DNA from: Heterobilharzia americana
Taxonomy: Eukaryota; Platyhelminthes; Trematoda; Strigeidida; Schistosomatidae
Direction of reading: 5' to 3'
Assembly (NCBI GenBank): GCA_944470555.2
Contig: OX104130.1
Location: 43,681,491 to 43,745,490, forward strand
DNA length: 64,000 bases
Positions 37,701-51,300 of the stretch are shown here, piece after piece (within the stretch, counting starts at the first letter, position 1; every line of letters begins with the position of its first letter). The notes under the pieces were generated by a model. That model did no database searches and had not been told where the DNA came from. It saw nothing but the letters and a program-made list of their open reading frames with translations. The translations under genes and the position numbers were made by a program.

Positions 37701-40700
37701 GTACGTCTGATCCGTATTTTCTGCTTTGAGCTAGAAAAATTAGTGATAAGAACAGAAAAATTATTTATCCATGAGGCTAGAATAGTTTATTTGTAGTATG
37801 TTTTAATTTGAAAATATCTCAGCTGACTGACTTAAATAAAATTGCCATATGTTCTTTAAATGTAGAACAGTTTCACTGAATTTTCGTAACAAAAATAATA
37901 ACTTCAAGTCATACAATGACAGGCAGTTTTACTGCTTCTTGTTTTTAAAGTTAACAGAATGGATTTTGGTTGCACTTGTATTTATACCATATTTGTAAGT
38001 ACTAGTTCTGGAAACGATTTTGTAGAGTACATGTATAAGGTGGGAATAGCCGAAATTCACTTCTTTTCCTCCTGTTGCTTTTGTTGCATAAGTTTTTTCC
38101 CTTCAACCAAAGTAGTGTTCCTCTTACTCAAGTGCATGCTATTTTGGTTAGTCATTGGATTTAGTGACATTGTAATTTAACTACTAACCCAGCATACTGT
38201 AATTACATTTTGAACACGTAGATTTGGCTTAGTGATCAAATTTTCAGTTTTCGGTTAGCAATAAAAATTATTGACATCAAGATTAATAACTAGCTGGTCC
38301 TATGGTTCTTATAGCAGTTTCATGACCTATATGTAGGCGAGTTCGGTGGCTATTTATCACTACCTAACCCAGAGTTATGCACATTTTAGAAATTATTCTT
38401 TCATTGGTATTCTGTTACAAATCATGTTATATTTTGCTTGTGACAAGACTCCTTAACAGTCGGTGTAAAACATGAGACTTATGATGGTTGAGTTATTCAG
38501 CTAAGCATTAGCATTTGAAAGTTTATCGCAGCGGACACAGTTCTATGAGATTCGCTTGCATTAGTCTTGAGGCATCAGGATTTTTGGGAGTAATGTTTGC
38601 CACTCAGAAGATGAAAAGTCTTCTTGGTAACATTTTATTTTTTACAGCCTAACACAGAAGTTTTAAAAATGTATCTATGTAGATTATAAAGCATTGAATA
38701 TCTACAACAGGAGTGAGATATAGTTGGGTGGTTTTATTGTTGTTGAAGTTTTGAAACCCTTAATCTTGGCAGTCGAGAAACTGTAGGTTGATTTCAAAAG
38801 TTTTACTTAGAAAAAGTAAATTTTGAATACAGATAGAACTTCCAGAGATGTAGATCACCTTTGTTGACTACCAGTCGCCATCTGTAGCACAGACACGTTA
38901 CATTTAATAACATCTGAGACCTTAAACTAATTCATGTTAGTAAACCTAAGTCTATTTCTGTTTCTAAATTATTTGAAAACGTTACAGTTTGGCATAAAAA
39001 AAGGGATTGTAGTAACAAAATTAACTTACATATACGAAATTCCATAGTATTTGTGTTGCGTGTATCAAATGACCGTCTGATACCACTTTGAAAAAGCTCT
39101 AAGCAAACATCTCTAGGTTGACTGGTAGAACAAGAAAACAAGAGAACAAGTTACTAAAATATCATAAGAATAAAGCTAATTGTGTCTTTTATCATTCACT
39201 TACATATCTTCTTTTTCATCTTTATATGCATAACTAAATACAGAGACGGAAGGCTCATTTTTTGTTGTAATTTCAGTGAATAAAATGGTGAATAACAGAT
39301 AATATCTTGATGGATTGCAACTTTTGGTTTGATTTAAAAGGATAAATTATCAAATATATAAACGCAGGTCCAAGATTTCTAGAAGGAGCTTAGTTGATGG
39401 TAAGGAAATATTTGTTGATAACAAAGCATATAGTGATATCTTTAATAAAGGAGTAGGAAGCTACTTTATAAATTTTATGAGTTACTGTAAGGAACATTCA
39501 GCATAGGATAATAATGAAGTATCATGATATTAAATCATTCATCCTAATACCTCTCAGTTATTACAGTCACGAATTAAAGTGAAGAAATTTTAAAATCTTA
39601 GGACGTACCTTAATGAGTCCAAGCGAATTACAGAAAGAAAGTATTCAGGTAAACAAGCACTAAATAAACTAGTCGACATTATCTATCAGTTTGTAAAAAT
39701 AAGGTTGTTAGGCGGGCTATAAACTTCGACTTCTGTTCAAAAGAAACAAAGGTACTATAGGATACTAAAGACATTCAAGACTAACATTGAAAACAACAGA
39801 AAATGAGAAATATAAGTGAGCAGGAGTAGCAAAGCTATCAAAATGCTCATCCTGAATTAAAAGTGTGATTATTATTCCACGACACTGGAAACAATAGGTG
39901 GAAAAACAGATCTAGTTATGACTGAGACTTATGTTAGTGCAAAATTCAAACAAGGTAATGCAAGTAGTTTAGTCTGAACAACAGAAATCAACTTCGTTTT
40001 AAGGTACAATTAAAACTAATGGAACTATCTTGAATATCGATTGACATAGAGGCAAATTAGCTTGAAGTGCTTGCGAATGATACCAGTGATTCAAACAATA
40101 AAAGTTCAACAGTATGAACCAGAAAAAGACAGTCAAAACTCAGTTCAGCGAATAAATGTCACAGATTCGAGCTCTAACAATAAACCAATCAAAAAGAGTG
40201 GAACAAAGCAAACATTTATAAGTTGTTCAGCCCAAATGAAATGTTCTAACAATGCTCTCAAAATATATTCCGAATTAATTTTTACTTGCTGCAGTGCTGA
40301 AGATGACACCTAGATGAACTTCACAATCTCTGCTCCGAAACGTTCAAGCCCACTGGGCATCAAAACTGCCGGAAATGATAAGAACTAAGAAACCTGGCTT
40401 GATTGACAACCTGTATTTATAATTGCATAACAAAATGCGACGCATTGTCATTTTGGTTCACTTTTGATACTACTTAAGTCATACACTTTTTAATTATTAT
40501 TTATTATTATTAGTCCCTTGGGTTCCTAATGGAACATAGGGCTTCAGTAGCACGTCTCCATTTCACTCTCTTCTCTGAAATCTTTTGAACCTGGCTCCAC
40601 GACAGCCACAACCTTTCATTTCCTCCTCGCACGATCTCCTCCATGTCACCCTCGGACGTCCAACGCGTCACTTCCCATCGGGGTTCCACTCGAGGGCCTG

Positions 40701-43700
40701 ACGCATGATGTCCCCAGTCGGCCTTCTCAGTGTATGCCCAATCCATCTCCACTTCATTCCACTGCATATTTGTTGCGTGATAGGTTCTTGGTTGGCTCGT
40801 TCCTAGAGCTCCTTGTTGCTTATTCTCTCTGGCCATCTGATCTTCAGTATCCAGTCAGCGTAAGCAGTTGTTGATGAATATCTGTAGTTTATTGGAAATG
40901 TCTTTCGTAACGTGCCAAGTCTCTGAACCATGGAGAAGCACTGACTTGACGTTGGTGTTGAAAATCCGTATCTTGTTCCGCATGCTGAGTGCAGAAGATC
41001 TCTACACTGGCTTCTGGCTAATGAACGCCTGTCTTGCTTTTCCGATTCTGACTTTGACATCCTCGTCCGTCCCGCCTGTAGTTGAAACAGTGCTTCCTAG
41101 ATACACTTTCTAATACTAAATGGAAACTCATATTGATGACTAATCAACGTCTACTGGCTGACAAATCTAAATTTGAAGTCATTTCTGTTGATATTATATC
41201 CAACTGACTTTACATGATATAAAGATATACAAGTATATTTTGTGCTTGATAGTGGCTAGTGCTGAGTCTAAGATTATTGTTTCATTTCAAACCCATTGGG
41301 TAGGTGTACTTACATCTAACCTGGTGTTGACTGTTAGAGTATAACCTGTCTTCAATCGCAAAGTATGAAAGAGCATTGTTCGATAAGACAGTGATGACCA
41401 CTTTACCTTGTTCAAGAGATAAAACTTGCTGCTTAAGGGTCTGAAATTTCTTTTTCTCAACTCACTGGTTTAACGCATCAGTCTTCATTAACATCCGGTT
41501 TTATACAGCTAATCTTTGCAAAATAAGAAGAGCTGTAGATCCTGGATTCTACTGCTATCCAATATCAGCTGCATAAGTAAGATCTAACTAAAAACAATTT
41601 TGATAAACACGTACTAGAAACCCGTGCACCGACAAAGGCGAACAAACTAAGCAATATAAATAAAACAACCAATTCAAACCCTATATCTACATGCTTAAAT
41701 CAAACTACTCAGTGTTATCTTTTGTCTGCTTTAAGTGTCGCTTAAAACAATCTAAGTAGTTCAGATGACAATCAAGTTCACGTGAATCGACCAACAGTGA
41801 GTGGTACTAGGTGATGCAGGCTCGAATCTCAGAGGGGTCATCAGTTCCATCGAGGTTGTAGATACTCCTTGCTGACGAGTGCCAAAAAGTGAGAAACCTA
41901 GGTCTAACAGGGCTTTCTGCCGGTCGCCTCCAACCATCTAGCAACCATCAATGTGCGAAGTGATGGTGAACCTCCTGGTATGGTGATAAAATTGCAAAAT
42001 GATCTATAGAATCCGGTCAGAACTCAGAACTAGACAACATGGTTGCTGTTCAATGAACAACCAGTGTGTGAAATGACTTCTACTAATACAGCTTAATAAC
42101 CCATGAAAAGTAGAGAATGATCTTCGGTACATATGACTAATATACATGTTTTACACAACTAAAAATAAAGTCATTCAAAAGAAAAACTTATGATTTTGGT
42201 AACAGTGACATAAACTAACCATCCATTCGCTTGCTTCCTTGAGCGAATTATAAACCAGTCTTGAATTGCTTCACGTACCTCCCGTATACATAGATAGGAT
42301 ACATTTATTTTACCCATGAAAATGAGATAGTTTTCGCCAAATATTAGACTGGTCCATTTAGGTTTATATGACTCTGTTAGTGCATGCTTCATGTTAGACA
42401 TCGGTTCAATAAAGTTCCAATGACCCTGATAATTTTGTTTGAATGTACATGAATCCCACTGAGAAGATTCTAAAGAAACAAAGATTTTATTATACATCAG
42501 TGACAGATTATACAATAAAGATTTTATTGTTCTTTCGCTAAATACTAAACACATTTGAATTAGGTTAGTATGATGATTTGTACAAGCTTGGATCCTTATG
42601 AGTATATGCATATGAGTTTACGCAATAAACTGTTGCAAACGAGTTCTTCTAAGGTTCAGTTTTTCAGATAAAGGATCGCTGTTAAGATCCCTGGGAAGGT
42701 GAATGGTCGAAATTTGGATAAAGTCTGTTATCACTGTTCATTTCATTAAAAGTCGAAATCGGACATTTTAAATGATGCATAACATGTATTATTTACTTTC
42801 AGTAGCTGATGGCATTGCCGAAAGTAGTTTAAAGGAAGGTTCAGGTATGAATTTCAAACTTTCTGGAGGTCATCAACCTCCAAGTGTTTTCAAAGGCACA
42901 GCACCAAGTAAAATGTGACTCAGAGTTATATTGAAAATTTGGTAAACAGAATTCTTTCTGGACTTAGACTAAGAGAACATTATATTGGTATGTGTCCTTC
43001 AAGTAAACAGTATTTATTACTGTTATCTCGTAGAAAGTTAAGACACAGCCGAAGTATCAAAAAGGTGTTTTAGATCATTAATACAGAAATAAAAATAGGG
43101 CACTATGGAAGACTATTGTTCCATTTTAGTCTGCTTATTAAAAATGCTATACAGTGAAACAGTATCACTAACTGGATAACGTTTCGATTTATTGTCCATA
43201 TTCAGGGATATAGACAATAATTTATGTCCAAAACATTAACCGATAAATGATACTGTTTCACTGTATGACATTTCTAATAAACATTAAAATGGTGCTTAAG
43301 ATCGTTGTAAAACGAATTAGTTATTTGTCATTGATTCAGATAGCCTTTCGTTCTTTTTTTGACCTCATTTTTCCCTTCTAGCTTTTTAATGACGCTAAAA
43401 CGTTGATAAACCAAACATTCATGCAGCTGCATGATGTGTACTTGCTGAGTTGTCGGTTCAAGTTTTTCCCTTCCAGATTCTCACCACTTTTGTGGTGTGT
43501 ATGGGCAACGGTATTATTTCCAAACGCGTCTCAAAGCGAACCGGATAAAATTAGCAGATATCACTTCTATTTGACGAAAATGTTATAGACCGTACGCTAA
43601 CTCACACCTCCCAACCAAACACACGTTAATGACAAATAAACCGAGAGACAAACACCACAGGATTCGAAAAGATGTAATTAATTGAGTTGTTTACTGCCAA

Positions 43701-46700
43701 ATGTATATAAACAAAATTAGTTTCAATTTTAATGCGATGTCGGTACATGTATTTGTCAAGAAAGTTGAATAAAGTTACATGGGATATACAACAAGTGAAT
43801 GTATACGATTCTTCTTAGCATGCAGTTTTCTTTAAGTGTGTACGTGGTTTCGAATAGCTCATTAGTGAAGATGCATGATGTGCTCTATTACTCACATTAA
43901 TTAAACGGTCAAGTGATTCAATAATATATTAGTCAATTTTTGTTAAGTAGTAACCTCAAAATCTACATTTTACGTTTCTTGCAATCTTTAGCAAATCAAA
44001 TGGATACTTTGGTATGCTAGTTAATTTTAATTATCTCATTGAGATTAAAACGTACTGTTCTCCATCACAAGCACCAAAGCCTCATTCTGTAGTCTAATAA
44101 AGCATGGAAAACGTTTAATGTGCATTGGGTGTTGTCTATTATTAAAAGTGTATGCTGTTTACAGCATGTGTCAAACTGATAGATATCCGCTTCCATATCA
44201 ACTATGAACAAGAAACTCTGTAATGAAACTTCTATAATTACTTAAGCATCAATGTACAAAAAGGGAATAATTCGATTCAGTAGTGCAAACAGTGTGAAGT
44301 TTGAAAATGCGAAGTAAAAAGCTGGTTACCATTCAAGTTAGTGCTCAGTTGTCATAAGATGTAGTAAATTTGTATAAGAATTACTACTTCAATGCTCAAA
44401 ATTATCATTAACAGTTGTTCATATTATAAGTAAACTCAGAAAAGACGTAAATACAGATCACTTACTGCATTTCCTATCATCCACTGGACAGCTTTTATAG
44501 CAAAACATTCTATTTCGTATATCGTAGTCACATCCTTTTGTACAACTAGTTGGCTCATCATCGCAAATTCCAACTGTAATTAAAAGTTGTATAGTGTTAA
44601 AGTTATTAGGTTAATTCAAGCATAAAAGTAAACGAAGAACTAATTAATAACGTGGCTATTCTTACCGGTTTTGTTGGGCTTTTAATGCTATGATCCACCA
44701 CAGTGTTGAAGCACTGGTTTTCATCCTGCAAAGGGGAATTGAATGCTATACTCTATAAACATTCTTTTTAAATATTTAAATTCCTGCACCTGAATAGCTT
44801 CTACTTCTAAGAGAACTAAGTCACTTGGAACTTTAAGAGACATTACAATTTTGATTGAAATGCTCAATATTTAATAAACTTGCTTGGTGCAACCGGCTTT
44901 CTTTTATGTAGTTCGAATTCAGTCCCAGTACAGGTTTTCATTCGGTTTCAATCCCCTCCTACATTCCTTAGTTGTTTACCTTCAGGCATTTGGATGCAGA
45001 ACATAAGGAGTACGATGGCTTGTTTCATTTTTAAGTAGGAGCGATTCGTTTCCCATCCCAGATGTTAGAAATTAGATCAAACTATTATTTAACCAAAGGG
45101 TTAGGTATAGTTTCAGCGAAAAGTTTGGAAAAATAGCATAACGATATCTGATGGCCACATTTGCCACTAGAAGTTGACTAATATCATTCACACATAGTGC
45201 AACCACTTAGTCATCTTTTCTTTGAAGCAGTGAGGAAAAAGCAGAAAGTTGATTAAGATCTGTTTCAGACTTAGATTTATTTGAGAATAATTTTTATTAC
45301 AAATAAAACTTTGCAGTCAAGAATTATCGCTGATATTAGGTGGTCGTACTGTCACATGAACCAACTAGTTTTTATTCGTGCTTAGCTCCAATAGGGTGGT
45401 TTATTATCAGTACACGTAATATACAATCTCATTATGGTTTCAATAATACATAAGGTCTGGAGAGTAAAGTAATAGTAAAGTTCGCTATGGAACATGTAAT
45501 ATAGAAGTTCTTCTTTTGATTCGCAGTGGTTTTTAGGTAGTACTGAATCATTATAGAATCTTTGTTCAATAGAATTGTGTAATTCCAGCACACAACATGT
45601 AGTAAACTATAATCTTAAATATTCTGCGTAACAGTCAACCTTGAGAAGAAGGCAAACCAGTTGTTGTTCCACCTTATCACAATGATGTATTACATTCCTC
45701 ACCGCAGAAGTCCTACTCCCATTAGCTTGGCAGTGCTACCTGGCGATTAACTCTTACCATCTGACACCGAAATGTAGTAAGTACACAGTAGTGGCAATTC
45801 CCTTCGTTCGGTGGCAATGGAATTCGATCACTGCTGAGCACTGAGGACAATACAACTGCATTAGTTACTCTATTCGTGCATATTTTCACATTATTTTAAG
45901 TTTTCGAGGTATTAGATCTTGAAGGATGTTTGTGAATATTGAGATATGATGGATTGCGGTCACCATAATGCATTTGAAGAAAAGACTTCAAAAGGCCAAC
46001 CTCTTTTACAGAACTTCTTTGAAGTACATTTGAAATTAATATGATTCTGTTCTTTACAGCTATGCTTAATGTTGATGGTGTCAATTTCCATGCTGCTAGC
46101 AAAGTGAAAGGCGACAGAGCGTGTGACGCAAACATGGACCAATATGCATGAAATTAGTAAAGATTATACACAAAAAAGAAGTTTGCATCGTAATCATTCT
46201 CGTTTCACTTATTCTAAAAAATATGGTTGGATGTTTCAGAGAATTGTAAGCACTGCACTTGGAATTCTGAAATACTGAAGTGTCATAAAGGATAACGTTT
46301 CAGGCTATATGAATTGGTCACTTACTTCAAGTAGGAGGCATGAGAAAAGGGTGCATAGTAGACTCTTGTATTCAAGTATATTTACGTGTTGAACTAAGTA
46401 ACCATGTATTGTTGAAAGCATTTTTAGGACTGTTCTCATGAAGAAAAAGTTTTCGTTGATCTTATATATCTATCTATCTATCTATTGTTTGTGTGATTGC
46501 ACGTTGGCAAGTAGACATTAGCAGTCACTGGCGTCGATTTTTGTCTTAACATAAGACTAAATCACTGCTGTTTACAAGTTAAAGAAAGATTCAACATACT
46601 TGATTGTGAATAAATTGCCACATAAGCTGAAATAATCTTTCTAGTTGTAACAGTTAGATGCTTCATAATAAGAAAAAAGAAAAAAACTGATAATTGAAGT

Positions 46701-48191
46701 CTCTTGTATCTACTGAAGGATCACAGGAGAAAACAAAAATGAAAAATATGGACAAGATGTTGTGTATTGTGGTTTTTACATTCTAGATCAATTCATGTCA
46801 CCATGTAAATCTAGATATTTGTTAAATGCTTAAACTAGTTGAATCATTTTTGATGAAGTGTCATTGTGACATGTTTCTTTCAATACTAAAAATAAGCAAC
46901 ATTAGTTAAATTGCATTAAAATTTTCAAAAGTGGGTATTAATTCATTTGCTCACTAATTAACTCAAACTGTAGTAACTAGTAATGGCTGCATTCTGTAAT
47001 CTGCAAATACTTTAATTCAACATTTTTTTATAATTCTTCATTCAAAAGGATAGACTTCATAATTAAATTTACTCGGTCATGGTTAGGTATTTCTTTTAAC
47101 ATAAGTGATATATGACTAACAGCCAGAAGATGATCTTCGAAAACATGATTTTTAAACATACTGTCAAATTAGGATGCATACAATTCGCCAGTTAAAGCTC
47201 ATTGATGAACTGCATAGTGTTTATCACTATATGGTTAGATTTTTAAAGGCTACCAGTGTTTGATCACTATCAGTTGATTGAAAGCAATGGTTGAATTTTG
47301 AGTCGTGTTGAAAATACAATAACGATATTCAGTTCCGATTAAAAAAAATAGTAGAATATCAGTAAAAATATGAGTTAATCCACGTAGCTTACATGCCCGA
47401 CGTATATGCAATTGGTATGCAGTAATTTCATATCCTTTTTGATCATCCCAACTATCAGGAATCCTTGTGTCAAAATCTGATTTATTTTCATTCCATAAAG
47501 TAAGATTTCTTCGATAACCTTTCGACAATAAACCAGGATAGATCCAAATGGGCTTGTGTTGACCATAATTTGAATCTGATGGATTTAAAGGGTCCGGAAT
47601 ATCGGAGAATATCTATATTTACCATACAAAAATATGCATACAGAATCAGCTATAGTCAACATTTGTGCAGTCGTCGTCTTTTATCGGAATACTAAAAACA
47701 GTTTCTGAAGCGCCACTGCTTGTGCAGTGAAACCAAATCAAGACGCTTTTTTTTCTTTGTGTAATCCGAGAAAAGAAGTAACAGTGTGTCAAGAACAGTT
47801 GAAGTTCTTCATGTGAAAACAGTATCCTTACTTTGAAAGATGAAACTTCATGTATCAAACCAATAAAGAATATATGTGAGACAGTCATATGATGTTGGAA
47901 ATCAGAAGAGACTGAAATTTAAAAACAAGTCATGCCACTCCCTCTTTCTTTTTTATTTTCATTTTCTGTCACCCTGAAGGAGCTGGATAATTACAGTGCG
48001 CATAAAAAGTCTACAAGAATTACTTACACTAATCTTTTATATTAACAATTGGGAAAAATATGATGGAAATTTATAGTCCTGTAAACCTTGTCACTGATAG
48101 CAAAAACTGATTGCCTTTTGATAAATGTTACCTTATTTCAGACTTAAAAGTTTCCCAGAAAGTGACAAACTTGGTCTACTGTATTATATAC

Positions 48192-48252
<61 letters not shown>

Positions 48253-48331
48253 CTTTGCCTGAATACTTAGGATGGGTTTGGTGACAGAAACAGATCTAAT
48301 CTAACTATATGTCAGTCTGTCATATAACAAA

Positions 48332-48384
<53 letters not shown>

Positions 48385-51300
48385 TTACTAAAGCAGTGAA
48401 ACAGCTTTTGTTGTATTTCTCTGGAATATTGAAGATTGGTATTATTATTATTATTATCACTGTTTGGAGAGACTGTTCCCAGGCTTATATCGTGGTTTCG
48501 GGCTTCACCAGTTGAAAAAAAATATTCGCGTAAAAATAGTTTGAAATAAAGTGTAAGACTAACCTTTATATTCTAGTAGCCTATTGTTTTTAGTATCAGC
48601 TAATAGTAGTTCCAGCCACGTATAACATTATTGTCACTCGTTTATAAGATTATGAATGGATTCAAAGCAGGGGTTTTAACTATTTTGGAAGCTTTATTTA
48701 GAGAGTATAGATAGATAATGATGGTTTGGGAAACAACATAGGCGAAGATGTCACTTTCTTACCTAATTAGATCCAATATAAAGCTTCGTAGGTATGTAAG
48801 TGACTATATGTTAATTATTATCACCTAGATCTACTTGGCATTTATCATCTATAAAGTAGAGCATAAAAGTGAGTAACTCACACTTAGAATTTTGAGATGG
48901 AGTTGCACTCAGTTCATTCCCCTTGTTTTGTATTTCTGAAACATCGCAAGAATACTCATACATCTGCAGAAAATAAAATAGTCTCTGAGAATGTCTCTTA
49001 TTCTTTATCATTCCGCAAAGAATATCAATTCTGAGCTATCTAGCCTGTGAGTAGCGTTGCGTACCTGTTCTGTTCACCAGTATAGTGCAATCGGTAAACT
49101 GTTAGTCATATAGATGGTCATTTCGTGCTGTAAAACATGTTTAACTGCAGTGGCTTAGTGAAGCGCCCCTAAATGCAATAGAAACTTCATTGATCCATCA
49201 GCTTATGCTAATAAACGTCTATCTACAGCTTTCCATTGTTTTAGAATTGTTGAATGATAACATTCATCTACCCATACAAGCAGAGGTTTTACCTGTAATG
49301 AATCCTTAGATAGGTGTATCGTATAGATACTCCTCTGAGATACTCATTGTTTGGTAGACAGGCATCATCAATATGAATTTCGTATCTTGGATGGCTGAGT
49401 GTCCGACATGTAATCCGGATTCACTAGCTCGAATCATAACACGACCTAGATTTTCATTTCATCCCCAATCAGTATTGGTATATTCAAGTTGTTCCATAAC
49501 GATCTACCGTTTATGCTCTAGAAAGAGTTCTGATTTCAAGTTGCAAATAATTTTTAAAGGAACTGAATTCGCCGTTGTATTCATTGGTTAGTAAACAGAA
49601 TCTATATGCATGCTACTCAGCAGTGCATTGGAAAGAAGTTTATTTTCCTAACCAAGTCATATTTTTCTTTATTATGCCTAAAAAATATTTTCTAACAAGA
49701 AGCAATTTCTGTATTCTATGTCCTCTGATTTTCTGTGCATATTATCCTTCTACTAAGTGCTTTACTATGAAAACTCCGTTATTAGGTCTCATCTTGAATG
49801 TATTTGAATATAAATGTGTCAGAATGTTTAAAATGGTGTTCTGGCGGGAACAAAATATATACTACTTACCATAGTGAAAAGACTATATCCATCGTCTTTA
49901 CGGTCTTGAAGCAAGAGCGTATATGTCAATCCATCTGTTTTCCAGAAAGAATAGCACTTGTGATGACTAACTAAATAGTTCGCATGAAATAAAAGGTTTA
50001 GAGATATGATTAACATTTGACATGATCGTATACTTAGCGATAATGTTTAATACATTCAGGCAGATCGTAAAAATAAACATTTCTAAATACTGCATAAGAT
50101 ATATCAGTTTGTAAATCAAAAAGGACGTCAATTATCCAATAGCAGTAAAGATGTTATTGACAAATGAATTCACAAAATTCAGCAAAAAATTAGGCAGCGA
50201 GAAGAAAGTGAATATAATTTACAAGGCGAACCATCGAAATGGATATACGCAGAAGAATTGGTAAAGCGCAAGAAAATAGACTCGTAGTGAAACATAGAGA
50301 TAAAGCAAAAAGTTGCCATTTCATTCTGTTCTCTGCAGTCTTTTCAACCTGGCTCCATCACTACCAGCCCACAAGCTTTCATTTCTTTCTCACATGATCT
50401 CCCCCATGTCACACTCACACGCACGACTCGTCGTTTCTCCTCTCGGTTCCACTCGACGGCCTGGCGCGTGATGTCCCTGAACGGTTTTCGCCACTTCCAC
50501 CTGCATATTTGTTGAGCGATAGCCTCTTGGTTGGTTCGTTGCCTGTCAGTCAGCCAGAATTCCTTGTTGCTTATTCTTATTATTCTGGCCGTCTGATCTT
50601 CAGTATCGAGCGAGTGGAGGTGGCAGCTGTTGATGAATGTCTGTAGTTTGTTGGATATGCTTTTCGTAACGCGCTCAGTCTCTGAACCACAAAGAAGCAC
50701 TGACTTGACTGACATTAGTGGTGAAAATCCGGATCTTGTTCACGCTTTATGCTGAGTGGAGTGGATTGCAGTAGATCTCCACACTGGTTTCAGATTAATG
50801 AAGGAAGGCCTGTCTTGCTGTCTTTCCGATCGTGGCTGGCTTTGACGTCGTCATGTGTGCCTGTGCCACCTGTAGTTGAGACAATGCTGTCTAGGTAGGT
50901 AGGTAGGTGAAAGAGACAACTTGCTTTAAGTTTCTCCCGTTGATGGTGATTGGTGTTTGTTGTTGTTGTTGACTGTGTATCTTCATCACCTCTGTCTTAT
51001 CTACGTTCGCTTGAATAGTGTCTTGTCTTCGCTGCCATGCCATGCCATGCCATGCCATGCCCTACCCTGCACTGCACTGCACTGCCTCTTCTGTTGACTT
51101 GGTAGTTTCAGCCTGTACATCTTCGAGTTTGTGCCATGAGACATTAGACATGAATCATCATCTCTGGCGAAATACAAATCTTCTGGGATCTTTTCATCGA
51201 TCCTGCCAGCGTATGCTCATCTTCTCGCTCCTCACTGTTTCTTGCATGATCCACTCCACTACAACCAGGAATATCATGCGTGATAGTAGACAGTCTTGTC

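Larger units (their letters stand above)
39122..42219 (-). other. Intron between exons 8 and 9
   Basis: About 3.1 kb. It holds a PLE-like motif (40.30-40.34 kb), the 5'-truncated RTE copy (40.49-41.10 kb), a hammerhead relic (41.53-41.59 kb) and a SINE-like unit (41.79-41.99 kb). Confidence 0.7.

Noticed and set aside
45382..45591. Open frame on the minus strand tested as an exon of the cysteine-rich gene
   Set aside because: It starts in phase 0 and has no convincing donor, while exons 6 and 7 on either side join in frame without it.
45960..46142. Cys-bearing minus-strand frame tested as an exon
   Set aside because: The best boundaries leave 2 nt where 1 is required, and the donor (ATG|GTGACC) is weak.
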